A stretch of 64,000 bases of DNA from assembly GCA_963697675.1 (NCBI GenBank), contig CAVOOW010000005.1, positions 310,001 to 374,000 of the forward strand. The letters run 5' to 3'. The notes under the pieces are model-generated. The model had not been told where the DNA came from. It did no database searches and was given only the letters and a program-made list of their open reading frames with translations. The position numbers were made by a program, and so were the translations under genes. Origin of the DNA: CAVOOW01 sp963697675 (GTDB lineage Bacteria; Actinomycetota; Actinomycetes; JACCUZ01). Of this stretch, positions 1 through 10,768 are shown piece after piece. How positions within the stretch are numbered: the stretch's first letter is position 1; every line of letters starts with the position of its first letter.

Positions 1-817
1 CGACACCCGCCTCGTGGGCCGACCGCAGCGTCTCATCGGCGCGCGCGTGCAGGTCCAGCATGTGGGCGGCGTAGCCCGGGAACCTGGCTGCACCCGCGTC
101 GGCGTACGTCGGAAAGTTGTCTATCTGTACGCGCGTGGGCACCAGCGCCGTCCGGTGCTCGACCATCGCCGAGATGACGTCGTCGGTCAGTCCCGTGCCG
201 TGTTCGATGCAGTCGATGCCGGCCGCGACGAGCTCGGCAACGGACTGCTCACCGAAGCAGTGAGCGGTCACCCGCGCGCCGAGCTCATGGGCTCGCGCGA
301 TCGCGGCCGCCGCGACGTCCGCCGGCCAGCAGGTCGTGAGATCACCCGCGTCGCGGTCGATCCAGTCGCCGACCAGCTTGACCCAGCCGTCGCCGCGGGC
401 GACCTGGGCCTCGACCGCGCCAACGAGGTCGGACGGCTCGATCTCGACGCCGTAGTTGCGGATGTAGCGCTTTGTCCGGGCGATGTGCTGACCGGCGCGG
501 ATGACGCGCGGCAGGTCGTCGCGGTCGTCGATCCAGCGGGTGTCGACAGGCACGCCGGCGTCCCGGATGAGCAGCGCGCCGGCGTCGCGGTCGGCGATGA
601 TCTGTTGCTCCTGCTCGAGCTGGCCGACGCCACCCTGCTCGTCGAGCCCGACGTGGCAGTGAGCGTCGACCAGTCCCGGGACGACGAACACACCGACGCC
701 GACGGTCTGCGCGTCCGGGACCGGCTCGTGGCTGATCAACCCCGAGGAGTCGACCCACAGGTCGCGCTCCACGTCGTCGGGCAACACGACCCCGCGCACG
801 TGCAGCGGTTCTGCCAC
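1..817 (-). CDS. Amidohydrolase family protein, 3' end outside window
   Basis: About 272 residues from the N-terminus are visible; the C-terminus runs off the left edge. The protein looks like a metal-dependent amidohydrolase of the imidazolonepropionase/prolidase type: VPGLVDAHCHVGLDE (around residue 50) carries the HxH metal-binding pair after the first beta-strands, and VTAHCFGEQ and GIDCIEHGTGL carry the later metal His residues of the TIM barrel. The likely start is GTG at 817, because a GGGGAGG ribosome-binding site lies 6 bases upstream; another GTG at 823 abuts that site. The substrate cannot be told from the sequence. It is followed by nothing visible in the window and is preceded on the same strand by ffh about 85 bases away. 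Confidence 0.85.
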   Translation of the reverse strand, partial: MAEPLHVRGVVLPDDVERDLWVDSSGLISHEPVPDAQTVGVGVFVVPGLVDAHCHVGLDEQGGVGQLEQEQQIIADRDAGALLIRDAGVPVDTRWIDDRDDLPRVIRAGQHIARTKRYIRNYGVEIEPSDLVGAVEAQVARGDGWVKLVGDWIDRDAGDLTTCWPADVAAAAIARAHELGARVTAHCFGEQSVAELVAAGIDCIEHGTGLTDDVISAMVEHRTALVPTRVQIDNFPTYADAGAARFPGYAAHMLDLHARADETLRSAHEAGV

Positions 818-902
818 CGTCACCCTCCCCCCGTGAATGGTGAGTTAGTTAGGCAGGAGCCACGCCCTGATCGACCTGCGCACGTCACCATTGCGAGAAG
901 GA

Positions 903-2444
<1,542 letters not shown>

Positions 2445-2547
2445 GCAGTCCAGCCTAATAGGCGCCGGTCGCGGCGGACGTGCGTGCAACCTCCCGGGCG
2501 CCGGTTCCGTACTAGTGGGCAAGGGCAAACCGCGCGAGGGGACGAGT

Positions 2548-3099
2548 GTGGACGACGCTGCAGTCGACGATGGCAGGCGCAGGGGTACGCGCGACGAGGA
2601 GTTCCTCGCGTTCGTCACCGCACGACGGGCAACCCTGCTGCGTACGGCGACGCTGCTCGCCGCCGGGGACACTCACCTCGCCGAGGACCTCGTGCAGACG
2701 GCACTGACCAAGCTGTACGTGGCCTGGCCGCGGGTCGAGCGCGACCGGGGCCCGGAGCACTACGCCCGGCGCATCCTGGTCAACGCGCTGGTCGACGAGC
2801 AGCGCCGGCCGTGGCGGCGACGCGAGACCAGCCGGGCCGAGCTGCCCGACACGGCAGCGGCACCCGCAGGAGGCACGGCGGAGGACCGCGACGCCGTACG
2901 CCACGCCCTGGGGTTGCTCGCCCCGCGGATGCGAGCCGCCGTCGTGCTGCGCCACTGGCTCGGCTACGACGTCGCCGAGTGCGCCCACCTGCTCTCGTGC
3001 AGCGAGGGCACCGTCAAGAGCCAGACCGCGCGCGGCCTCGACCGGCTGCGTGAGCTGCTGTCCGACGACCTCACCGTGACCACTGGGAGTGCCCGATGA
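2548..3099 (+). CDS. SigE-family (ECF-like) RNA polymerase sigma factor
   Basis: A 183-residue alternative sigma factor of the actinobacterial SigE family (named for sequence type, not as the orthologue of a particular SigE). Region 2 lies in the first half (EEFLAFVTARRATLLRTA, then HLAEDLVQTALTKLYVAW), and region 4 is the helix-turn-helix at the end (LSCSEGTVKSQTARGLDRLRELL). GTG at 2548 is chosen because GAGGGG sits 6 bases upstream; the frame is open before that but has no better site. The stop overlaps the ATG of the next gene by 4 bases (ATGA), so the two are translationally coupled. It diverges from ffh with about 100 bases between them. Confidence 0.9.
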   Translation: MDDAAVDDGRRRGTRDEEFLAFVTARRATLLRTATLLAAGDTHLAEDLVQTALTKLYVAWPRVERDRGPEHYARRILVNALVDEQRRPWRRRETSRAELPDTAAAPAGGTAEDRDAVRHALGLLAPRMRAAVVLRHWLGYDVAECAHLLSCSEGTVKSQTARGLDRLRELLSDDLTVTTGSAR

Positions 3100-3737
3100 C
3101 CGACCTTCGTGAGCTGCTCGACACCGCCGCCGGCGAGCCGGCCGCGCCGACGCCCGACGTCGTCTCCTCCGACCTGCGGCGGGGACGCATCGCCCTGCGC
3201 CGCCGGCGCGGCGTGCGCGGCGCGTCGGCGCTGGTCGCCGCGAGCGCGGCGGTGGCGCTGGGGCTCGCCGTCGTGCCGGGCCTCGGTGGGGACGGCACGA
3301 CCCGGCAGACGGTCATCGCCCCCGGCGGCACCTCCGCCAACCCCGGCGTCGACCTGGTCCCCTGGGAAGCCGGGGCGGCCCCGAAGCCGATCAGTGCCGC
3401 GCTGGTGCCGGACGGTTGGACGGTCTCCGGCAGCGAGTTCGCGCTCGTGATCTCCCGACCCGGTGTGACGACCTCGCCCGACGACTTCCAGGGGAAGCTC
3501 GTCGCCATGCTCGCCGGCGACACGACCGCGACCAGCGACGCGGGTCCCGTCACGGTCGGCACGGCCCACGGCACCATTTCCCGCGAGGGCGACACCACGA
3601 TCCTGCTCTGGTCGCTGCCGGACGGTCGCGTGATGGACGTCCAGGCACCGAGATCGCTGCACTGGGACACCGCGACCCTCGTCCGGTTCGCCGAGTCCCT
3701 GACCGTGAGCGCCGACGCCAAGGCCAGCCTGGGCTGA
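3096..3737 (+). CDS. Putative sigma-factor-linked membrane protein (hypothetical)
   Basis: A 213-residue protein with a short Arg-rich cytoplasmic N-terminus (RRGRIALRRRRG, near residue 30), one membrane helix at about residues 45-65 (ALVAASAAVALGLAVVPGLGG) and an extracytoplasmic C-terminal part of about 150 residues. It shares the ATGA overlap with the preceding sigma factor, so they form an operon. The arrangement is that of an anti-sigma factor or sensor partner, but no zinc-binding anti-sigma domain (HxxxCxxC) is present, so that role is an inference from context only. A strong hairpin follows the stop. Confidence 0.75.
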   Translation: MTDLRELLDTAAGEPAAPTPDVVSSDLRRGRIALRRRRGVRGASALVAASAAVALGLAVVPGLGGDGTTRQTVIAPGGTSANPGVDLVPWEAGAAPKPISAALVPDGWTVSGSEFALVISRPGVTTSPDDFQGKLVAMLAGDTTATSDAGPVTVGTAHGTISREGDTTILLWSLPDGRVMDVQAPRSLHWDTATLVRFAESLTVSADAKASLG

Positions 3738-3745
3738 CGGTCGAA

Positions 3746-3831
3746 ATCGACCACGTTCAGCAGGCGTGCGGACGGTTCGCAATGCCTGCACGCCTTGCGA
3801 ACCGTCCGCCGACATGGTGAACGTGGTCGAT
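3746..3831. terminator. Long nested inverted repeat, probable bidirectional terminator
   Basis: The outer arms (14 bp, ATCGACCACGTTCA at 3746-3759 and its complement at 3818-3831) and inner arms (13 bp, GGACGGTTCGCAA at 3770-3782 and complement at 3795-3807) are perfect. The repeat lies between two convergent genes that stop at 3737 and 3846. There is no T run. Termination is inferred from position; it could also be a mobile palindrome. Confidence 0.6.
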
Positions 3832-3845
3832 TCTCGGGGCGCAAG

Positions 3846-4826
3846 TCAGGCGGTGGCGCGGAAGGTGCTGCGGTAGGCACTCGGGGCGACTCCGAGCGCG
3901 CTGCCGAGCTGCTGGCGCAGCGCCGCGCCGGTGCCGAAGCCGGAGTGCCGCGCAACGACGTCGATCGGCAGGTCGGTCGTCTCCAGCAGCAGCCGGGCGT
4001 GCTCGACCCGCTGCAGGGCGATCCACTTCGCCGGGCTGAGGCCGGTCTCCTCGCGGAACCGCCGGGTGAACGTGCGCACGCTCATCCGCGCCTGCCCGGC
4101 CAGTGAGCGCAGGTCGAGCGGGGTGTCCAGCCGCTCGAGAGCCCACGCCTGCGCACCGGCCGTCGACGCGCCCAACGCAGGCGAGCCGACACCGGACGCG
4201 GATCGCGGCATGAACTGCGACTGGCCGCCGGCCCGCCAGGACGGGACGACGCAACGGCGGGCCGCCTGGTTGGCGATCTCGCTGCCGTGATCGGTGCGAA
4301 TGACATGCAGGCACAGGTCGATGCCGGAGGCGACTCCGGCGGAGGTCAGCACGTCGCCGTCGTCGACGAACAGCACGTCGGGATCCAGCGCGACCGTCGG
4401 GAACAGCCGACGGAACTGCTCGGCGTAGAACCAGTGCGTGGTCGCCGGGCGCCCGTCGAGCAGGCCGCACGCGCCCAGCACGAAGGCGCCGCTGCAGATC
4501 GACATGATGCGTACGCCGCGGGCGGCTGCGGCCAGCAGCGCGGCTCGTACCTCCGGAGCCACCCAGCCGTCGCGCAGCGTGCGCTCGTCGTAGATCCCCG
4601 GCACGATCACCGTGTCGGCGCGCTCGAGCAGCTCGAGGCCGTGGTCGGCCAGCACCGCGAAGCCGGCCGCCGCCCGCACCGGTGCGCCGCCCGGGGTGCA
4701 GACCAGGACGTCGTAGAGCCGGTCACCGTCGCCGTCGCGGGCCGCTCCGAGCAGCTGCGGGGCCATGCCGAGGTCGAAGGCAACGACGTCGTCCAGGGCG
4801 AGCACGGCGACTCGATGTGCGGTCAT
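3846..4826 (-). CDS. GlxA-type transcriptional regulator (DJ-1/PfpI + AraC HTH)
   Basis: A 326-residue regulator. The first ~180 residues form a DJ-1/PfpI-like amidotransferase fold with the nucleophile-elbow motif SICSGAF (around residue 105), and the last ~100 residues are an AraC-type double helix-turn-helix (RMSVRTFTRRFREETG and RHSGFGTGAALRQQLG). GlxA-like proteins usually bind DNA in response to small ligands; the ligand here is unknown. ATG at 4826 begins the conserved fold. It is divergent from an MFS transporter about 70 bases away, a common arrangement in which the regulator controls the transporter. Confidence 0.92.
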   Translation of the reverse strand: MTAHRVAVLALDDVVAFDLGMAPQLLGAARDGDGDRLYDVLVCTPGGAPVRAAAGFAVLADHGLELLERADTVIVPGIYDERTLRDGWVAPEVRAALLAAAARGVRIMSICSGAFVLGACGLLDGRPATTHWFYAEQFRRLFPTVALDPDVLFVDDGDVLTSAGVASGIDLCLHVIRTDHGSEIANQAARRCVVPSWRAGGQSQFMPRSASGVGSPALGASTAGAQAWALERLDTPLDLRSLAGQARMSVRTFTRRFREETGLSPAKWIALQRVEHARLLLETTDLPIDVVARHSGFGTGAALRQQLGSALGVAPSAYRSTFRATA

Positions 4827-4897
4827 GGCCGGATTCTTGCACATGATGGCCGTCCGGCCACTGGCCGGATCGGCGGCGGATGCGTCAGGCTTGTCCC

Positions 4898-6212
4898 GTG
4901 ACCCAGACCGCCGCGCGCCGGCCCGGCCGCCGAGCACCGACGCTGCCACGTGTGCACCGGGCCTGGCTGGTGGCCGCAGTCGCGTTCGTGGCACTGATCG
5001 GGGCGGCCGGCTTCCGGGCGACCCCGGGCGCGCTCATCACGCCCTTGCAGGACGAGTACGGCTGGTCCCGCGGCACGATCTCGCTCGCCGTCTCGGTCAA
5101 CCTCCTGCTCTACGGCCTGACCGCACCGTTCGCGGCCGCGCTCATGAACCGCTTCGGCATCCGCCCGGTCGTCTCCTGCGCACTGCTGCTGGTCGCCCTG
5201 GGCAGCGGGCTGACCGTGTTCATGACGGCGAGCTGGCAGCTGGTGCTGCTCTGGGGCGTCCTCGTCGGGCTCGGCACCGGGTCGATGGCGCTGGCGTTCG
5301 TCGCGACGATCACCGGCCGCTGGTTCGTCAAGCAACGCGGCCTGGTGACCGGGGTGCTCACCGCGGCCGGGGCCACCGGTCAGCTGGTCTTCCTGCCGGC
5401 TGTCGCCTGGCTGGCCCAGCACCACGGCTGGCGATCGGCGAGCCTGGTGGTGGCCGTCGGCGCGCTTGCCGTCGTACCCCTCGTGTTGATCTTCCTGCGC
5501 GAGCACCCCTCCGACCTCGGACTGCCGCTGTACGGCGCCACCGAGGTCGTGACGCCGACCGTGCCTGCGGGTGGTGCCGCACGGCAGACGCATCGACGCC
5601 CTGCGCTTCGCCGCCCGCACCCGGGCGTTCTGGTTGCTCGCCGGCGGGTTCGCGATCTGCGGTGCGTCGACGAACGGGCTGGTGGGGACGCACTTCATCC
5701 CGGCGGCGCACGACCACGGCATGCCGACGACGACGGCCGCCGGGCTGCTCGCGCTGGTCGGCCTGTTCGACATCGTCGGCACGATCTTCTCCGGCTGGCT
5801 CACCGACCGGGTGGACTCGCGCATCCTGCTGGGCGTCTACTACGCGCTGCGCGGTGCCTCACTGCTGATCCTGTCGCAGCTGTTCGCCGCCTCGGCGCAC
5901 CCGAGCCTGTTCGTCTTCATCGTCTTCTACGGCCTCGACTGGGTGGCGACCGTGCCGCCGACGGTGGCGCTGTGCCGGCAGTACTACGGCGACCGCGGAC
6001 CGATCGTGTTCGGCTGGGTGTTCGCCTCTCACCAGTTCGGGGCGGCCATCGCAGCGACGGGCGCGGGGCTCACCCGCGACCACCTGGGGACCTACGCGCC
6101 CGCCTGGTATGTCGCCGGCGGGCTGTGCCTGATCGCGTCGGTGTTCTCACTGCGACTTGGCAGGGGCGGATCCGAGATGCCGCAACGAGTATCAGTCGTC
6201 GGGGCCATGTAG
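4898..6212 (+). CDS. MFS transporter, reading frame shifted near 5570
   Basis: A 12-helix major facilitator transporter of the OFA/monocarboxylate type. The N-terminal six helices (to about 5565) include the loop-2 motif region and GLVTGVLTAAGATGQ; the C-terminal six resume in the next frame (RIDALRFAARTRAFWLLAGG onward) and end at 6212. Removing one base in the run at 5568-5572 joins both halves into one protein of about 437 residues. The start is uncertain: GTG at 4898 (MTQTAARRP) or ATG at 4880. The substrate is unknown. It may be controlled by the divergent GlxA-type regulator. It is either a pseudogene or, more likely, carries a sequencing indel. It converges with glnD 13 bases away. Confidence 0.85.
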
Positions 6213-6225
6213 GACGGATCTGGCG

Positions 6226-8601
6226 TCAGCTCGCCGCGTCGGTCAGCAGCCGCACCACCTCGCGGGCGGCACCGGCGTCGAGCGGCTGACCCGAGGAGTC
6301 CCGCAGGTAGAACACGTCGACCGCCTCCGCGCCCAGCGTCACGACGCGGGCTGCCCTGATGTCGACGCCCATCAACGCCAGCGACCGCCCGAGCCGGTAG
6401 AGCAGTCCGGGCCGGTCGCCGGCCCGCACCTCGACGACGGTGGCGCTGTCGGACGCCGCCCGGACGAGGTCCACGCGTGGAGCCGGCGGGGGGACGCTCG
6501 GCATCCGGCGCGCAGCATCCCGCCCGGCCAGCCGGTTGGTGAGGTCGAGGTCGCCGGCGAGCGCTCGCGCCACATCGCCGCGCAACGCGTCGCCGCGCGG
6601 GTCGTGGTCCCGCTCCGGCACGACTGTCCACACGTCGATCGCCATGTCGCCGGTGGGTGCGCGCTCGGTCCGGATCTGCGCCGACCGCACCGACAGGCGG
6701 TGCAGTGCCAGCACTCCGGCGACCGTGGCGAACAGTCCGGGCTGGTCCGGCGCCGCCACCGTGATCGTCCAGGTCACGGCCTCGTCCGGCTCGGCCACCA
6801 CGGCGAGCACGCCCTTGGCCACCAGCGCGGCCTGATCAGGTGTCAGCGGCGGCGGGGCGGGCGGCGGGGCGCCTTCCATGCGCATGCCGGTCCGTTGCAC
6901 GAGGTTCTCCACGAGGCCTGCCTTCCAGTCACTCCAGGCACCCGGCCCGGTGGCCGCCGCATCCGCGACGGTCAAGGTGTGCAGCAGCTCGAGGACGTCG
7001 GTGTCGCCCAGAGCCTCGGCCACGGAAGCGGCCGTCGCAGGGTCGTCGAGGTCACGGCGGGTCGCCGTCTCGACGAGCAGGAGGTGGTGCCGCACGAGCA
7101 TCTCGATCGTGCGTACGTCCTCCGGTGGCAGGCCGATGCGGGTGGCGACCGCCTCGGAGAGCGGTGCCCCGGCGACGCTGTGGTCCCCCGGCTGGCCCTT
7201 GCCGATGTCGTGCAGCAGCGCTGCGATGAGCAGGAGGTCGGGCCGGCGCACCTCGCGCACGAGCCGCGACGCGCAGACCGCCGCCTCGACCATGTGCCGG
7301 TCGACGCTGAAGCGGTGCACGGCGTTGCGCTGCGGGCGGTGCCGCACCAGCGACCACTCGGGGATCAGCCGTTCGAGCAGTCCGGCCTGGTCGAGCGACT
7401 CCCACACCGGCACGAGCGCCTCGCCCGAGCCCAGCAGGTCGATGAACAGGTCGCGGGCCGCATCGGGCCAGGGCTGGCGCAGCGGCGGGGCATCGGCGAC
7501 CAGCCGGTCGACCGAGCTCGGGGACAGCGGCAGCCCGGCTCGCGCAGCACGCGCCGCCAGCCGGAGGGCCAGCATCGGGTCCGTGGTCGGGTCGGCCTGG
7601 GCGGTCAGCACCGCCTCCCCGTCGTGCTCGGCCAGACCTGGGCCGAGCAGCTTGAGCACCGGGCGGCGCCCGCGCAGGTAGCGCGATCGCGACGGGCGGG
7701 TGGCCGAGAGGGCTCGGCGCCAGGTGACGTCCGCCGCATGGGTCACCGCGGCTGCCGAGGCGACGACCTCACGCAGCAGGTCGTCGGCACCGGGCACTCC
7801 GAGCACCGACGCGACCTGGTCCTGCTCCTGCAGCACCAGGCGGTTGCCCGACCGGCGGGTCACCTGCTGGAGCGCGTCCCGTACGTCCGCAAGACGACGT
7901 ACGGCGTCGTCGACGTCGCGATGCGGACGGTCGGCGACCCAGGAAGCAGCTACGGCGCGCAGCGACACCAGGTCGCGCAGCCCACCGCGGCCTTCTTTCA
8001 GGTCGGGCTCGAGGTCATAGCGCAGGTCTCCCGAACGGCGGCCGCGCTCTTCCCAGGCCTCGCGCAGATCGGGCAGCCGCCGACGGGCAGCTGCCCGCCA
8101 GTCGCCGAGCACGCTCGAACGCAGCCGCTGCGCGACCGCCGGGTCGCCGGCCACGTGCCGGGCGTCGAGCAGGCCGAGCAGGACCTGCAGGTCCGTGCTG
8201 GCCAGCCGGCGGGCTTCGTCGAACGTGCGCACCGAGTGGTCGAGGTGCACACCGGTGTCCCAGATCGGATACCAGAGGCCGTCGGCCAGGTCGCTCACGG
8301 CCGAGGTGTGCTTGCGGTCGGCGTGCAGCAGGACGAGGTCGAGGTCGCTGCCCGAGGAGAGCTCGCCCCGGCCGTAGCCGCCCACCGCGACGAGTGCGAC
8401 CCCGGCGGCGCCGAGGTCGCTCTCACCGCTGGCCTGGGTGAACACCTCACGCAGCCATGCGTCGGTCAGCGCCGCGAGACCGCGGCGCCGCGCGGCACCG
8501 GGGCCACCCGCCGAAGCGAGCAGCATCCGGCGCCGCGCGGCATAGTCCGCGGGCAGGGCCGAGGAGCCCCGCCCGTCGGGCTCAGAGAGCGTCGACGCCA
8601 C
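6226..8601 (-). CDS. glnD: PII nucleotidyltransferase / nucleotidyl-removing enzyme GlnD
   Basis: GlnD modifies and demodifies the PII protein in response to nitrogen status; in actinobacteria the modification is usually adenylylation. The protein is about 791 aa. The nucleotidyltransferase motif GGYGRGELSSGSDLDLVLL is near residue 75, the HD phosphohydrolase motif ALLHDIGKG is near residue 465, and two ACT domains (DQPGLFATVAGVL and DRPGLLYRLGRSL) end the protein. GTG at 8601 is chosen as the start of a Met-Ala-Ser-Thr-Leu sequence; it overlaps the end of glnK by 20 bases. It is the last gene of the amt-glnK-glnD operon. Confidence 0.95.
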   Translation of the reverse strand: MASTLSEPDGRGSSALPADYAARRRMLLASAGGPGAARRRGLAALTDAWLREVFTQASGESDLGAAGVALVAVGGYGRGELSSGSDLDLVLLHADRKHTSAVSDLADGLWYPIWDTGVHLDHSVRTFDEARRLASTDLQVLLGLLDARHVAGDPAVAQRLRSSVLGDWRAAARRRLPDLREAWEERGRRSGDLRYDLEPDLKEGRGGLRDLVSLRAVAASWVADRPHRDVDDAVRRLADVRDALQQVTRRSGNRLVLQEQDQVASVLGVPGADDLLREVVASAAAVTHAADVTWRRALSATRPSRSRYLRGRRPVLKLLGPGLAEHDGEAVLTAQADPTTDPMLALRLAARAARAGLPLSPSSVDRLVADAPPLRQPWPDAARDLFIDLLGSGEALVPVWESLDQAGLLERLIPEWSLVRHRPQRNAVHRFSVDRHMVEAAVCASRLVREVRRPDLLLIAALLHDIGKGQPGDHSVAGAPLSEAVATRIGLPPEDVRTIEMLVRHHLLLVETATRRDLDDPATAASVAEALGDTDVLELLHTLTVADAAATGPGAWSDWKAGLVENLVQRTGMRMEGAPPPAPPPLTPDQAALVAKGVLAVVAEPDEAVTWTITVAAPDQPGLFATVAGVLALHRLSVRSAQIRTERAPTGDMAIDVWTVVPERDHDPRGDALRGDVARALAGDLDLTNRLAGRDAARRMPSVPPPAPRVDLVRAASDSATVVEVRAGDRPGLLYRLGRSLALMGVDIRAARVVTLGAEAVDVFYLRDSSGQPLDAGAAREVVRLLTDAAS

Positions 8602-8920
8602 GCTCGCCTGTGCGCACCCGTACGACGGTGTCGACCGGTGTGGACCAGACCTTGCCGTCACCGATGCGCCCGGTTGCCGAGCTCTTGACGATCACGTCGA
8701 TGACGTCGTCGGCATCGCTGTCGTCGACGAGCACCTCGACGCGAACCTTGGGCACGAGGTCAACCGTGTACTCCGCTCCGCGGTAGACCTCGGTGTGCCC
8801 ACGCTGCCGCCCGTAACCACTGGCCTCCGACACGGTGATGCCGTGCACACCGAAGGTCTCGAGCGCGCTCTTCACATCGTCGAGCTTGAAGGGCTTGATG
8901 ATCGCCGTGATGAGCTTCAT
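8582..8920 (-). CDS. glnK: PII nitrogen regulatory protein GlnK
   Basis: A 112-residue PII signalling protein that senses 2-oxoglutarate, ATP and ADP and gates the ammonium channel. The N-terminal MKLITAIIKPFKLDDV is the family signature, and the T-loop GRQRGHTEVYRGAEYTVD contains the modified Tyr (residue 51). The B-loop TGRIGDGKVW is intact. Its ATG overlaps the TGA of amt by 4 bases, and its end overlaps glnD, so the three genes are translationally coupled. Confidence 0.97.
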   Translation of the reverse strand: MKLITAIIKPFKLDDVKSALETFGVHGITVSEASGYGRQRGHTEVYRGAEYTVDLVPKVRVEVLVDDSDADDVIDVIVKSSATGRIGDGKVWSTPVDTVVRVRTGERGVDAL

Positions 8921-10244
8921 GCGTCCACCCTCTCTTTCTTCGAGGCGCCGGAGGTGTAGCCCGCGCCGGTGAAGGACGTGAGCTCGTAGGCCGACTCAGC
9001 GTGGATCGACAGGTCGATGCCGGAGATCTCCTCATCCTCGGAGCAGCGGAAGCCCATCGTCTTGTCGATGATGGTGCCGATGATGTAGGCCGCCACGAAG
9101 GAGAACACCGTCACAGCCGCCGCCGCGACGAACTGCTTGCCGAGCTGGGTGAACCCACCTCCGTAGAACAGCCCCAGGTTGCCGTAGTTGAACGGCGCCG
9201 CCGCGGTCGCCAGCAGGCCGACCATGAGCGTGCCGATCCAACCGCCGACGAGGTGCACACCGACGACGTCGAGCGAGTCGTCGAAGCCCAGCTTGTACTT
9301 GAGCCCGACAGCGAGCGCGCACACCGCCCCGGCGACGACTCCGACGACTGATCGCGCCGATCGGCGCTGACCGACGAGCAGGACGGCGTGATGGCCACGA
9401 GTCCGGCGACAACTCCGGAGGCCGCACCCAGCGAGGTGGCGTGGCCGTCGCGGATCTTCTCCGTGGCGAGCCAGCCAAGCATTGCCGCACCGGTGGCAAC
9501 CATCGTGTTCACCCAGACGCCGGCAGCCGTGATGTCGGCCGCCAGCTCCGAGCCCGCGTTGAACCCGAACCAGCCGAACCACAACAGGCCGGCGCCGATC
9601 ATCACCAGCGTGAGGTTGTGCGGACGCATCGGTTCCTTGGCAAAGCCGACCCGCTTACCAAGGACAATGGCCAGGGCGAGCCCGGCGGCGCCTGCGTTGA
9701 TATGGACCGCCGTCCCGCCGGCGAAGTCGATCGCCTTCAGGTTGTTGGCGATCCAGCCGCCGTGCGGGGACATGACGTCGTTGAACGCGAAGACCCAGTT
9801 GGCCACGGGGAAGTAGACGAGCGTCGCCCAAACGCCGGCGAAGACCATCCACGCGCCAAACCGCGCGCGGTCGGCGATGGCACCGCTGATGAGCGCGACG
9901 GTGATGATCGCGAAGACGGCCTGGAAGGCCACGAAGGACAGGCTCGGGATCGGGTACGCCTCCGAGATGACCGCCCTCGAGCCCATCAGGTCCTTCATCC
10001 CCCAGAAGTCGGTGGGGTTGCCCACCAGCCCGTGCCAGCTCTCGCCGAAGGACATCGAGAAGCCGTACAGGACCCAGATGACGGAGATCAGGCCGAGGGC
10101 CCCGAAGCTCATCATCATCATGTTGAGCACACTCTTGCCGCGGACCATGCCGCCGTAGAAGAGCGCGAGGCCTGGGGTCATGAGCAGGACGAGCGCTGCG
10201 CTCGCCAACACCCAGGCGGTGTTGCCAGTGTCGATCTCGGGCAT
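8917..10244 (-). CDS. amt: Ammonium transporter Amt, two frame shifts at about 9350 and 9363
   Basis: An Amt/MEP/Rh-family ammonium channel with about 11 membrane helices. The N-terminal part (MPEIDTGNTAWVLASAALVLLMTPGLALFYGG) starts at ATG 10244 with AAAGG upstream, and runs to GLVAITPSCSS. Then two single extra bases within about 15 bp (near 9363 and 9350) must be removed to read SPIGAIVVGVVAGAVC and continue to the C-terminus, which ends at 8917. The corrected length is about 441 aa. Conserved segments such as FGWFGFNAGSEL and LGVHLVGG-like VVGVHLVGGWIGT are present. It is the first gene of the amt-glnK-glnD operon, behind a GlnR-type box. Confidence 0.93.
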
Positions 10245-10309
10245 GTCGAGAGCACCTTTCGCAGGATCGGTCGTCGATTGACCGCTGCAGAGGATGCTGG
10301 TCGGGCCAC

Positions 10310-10347
10310 GTTTCACAGAACGGGCGTGGGTGTTTCCGGCGTGTGAC
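10310..10347 (-). promoter_or_regulatory. GlnR-type double box upstream of amt
   Basis: On the minus strand the site reads GTCAC-N6-GAAAC-N6-GCCCG-N6-GAAAC with exact 6-base spacers, fitting the actinobacterial GlnR pattern GTnAC-N6-GaAAc repeated at 22 bp (the third half-site is degenerate). It lies 66 bases before the amt start. A further GTTAC-N6-GTAAC pair lies upstream at 10363-10378. GlnR control of amt is established in Streptomyces; here it is inferred from the motif. Confidence 0.75.
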
Positions 10348-10418
10348 GATTGACCCGGCCGCGTTACAACCGCGTAACCAGGGTCCGGTCAGGTCCGGAT
10401 CCCGAGACGGACAGGCCG

Positions 10419-10709
10419 TCAGCGCCGGCGACGGAAGATGAACACGCCCGCGAAGGTCCCCAGGAACGCACCGACGGCGCCGGACGGGGCGGCGAGGAAG
10501 GGCAGCACTGCGAAGACGCACCACACACCGAAGGCCGCGACGGCGCCGGAGACAGCGGCGGTCCGCACCTGGCTGGCGAAGCCACCCCGCGACGGTTCCG
10601 AAGAGCTCGACGGCGCGACCGGGCCCTTGGCGGGCGTGCCGCCGGTCAGCATCCCGTCGACCTCGGCCAGCAGCTTGTCGATGTCGGATCCCTTGTCACG
10701 GTCGGCCAT
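10419..10709 (-). CDS. Small predicted membrane protein
   Basis: A 96-residue protein with a hydrophilic N-terminal half (MADRDKGSDIDKLLAEVDGML) and two membrane helices at about residues 48-90, ending in FIFRRRR, a positively charged cytoplasmic tail. ATG at 10709 is used. No known domain is recognised. It stands alone between the amt promoter region and a GNAT gene. Confidence 0.7.
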   Translation of the reverse strand: MADRDKGSDIDKLLAEVDGMLTGGTPAKGPVAPSSSSEPSRGGFASQVRTAAVSGAVAAFGVWCVFAVLPFLAAPSGAVGAFLGTFAGVFIFRRRR

Positions 10710-10768
10710 GCACCCATGGTGCCTCGCCGGCCGCTGTCCCGCCACGTCCAGTGGGCGTAAGTGACGGC

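Noticed and set aside
5560..5590. The MFS frame shift as programmed frameshifting
   Set aside because: No slippery heptamer or pseudoknot; similar shifts occur in many unrelated genes in the window.
6157..8688. A long plus-strand reading frame opposite glnD
   Set aside because: Antisense artefact of third-position GC in glnD; no motif, no ribosome-binding site.
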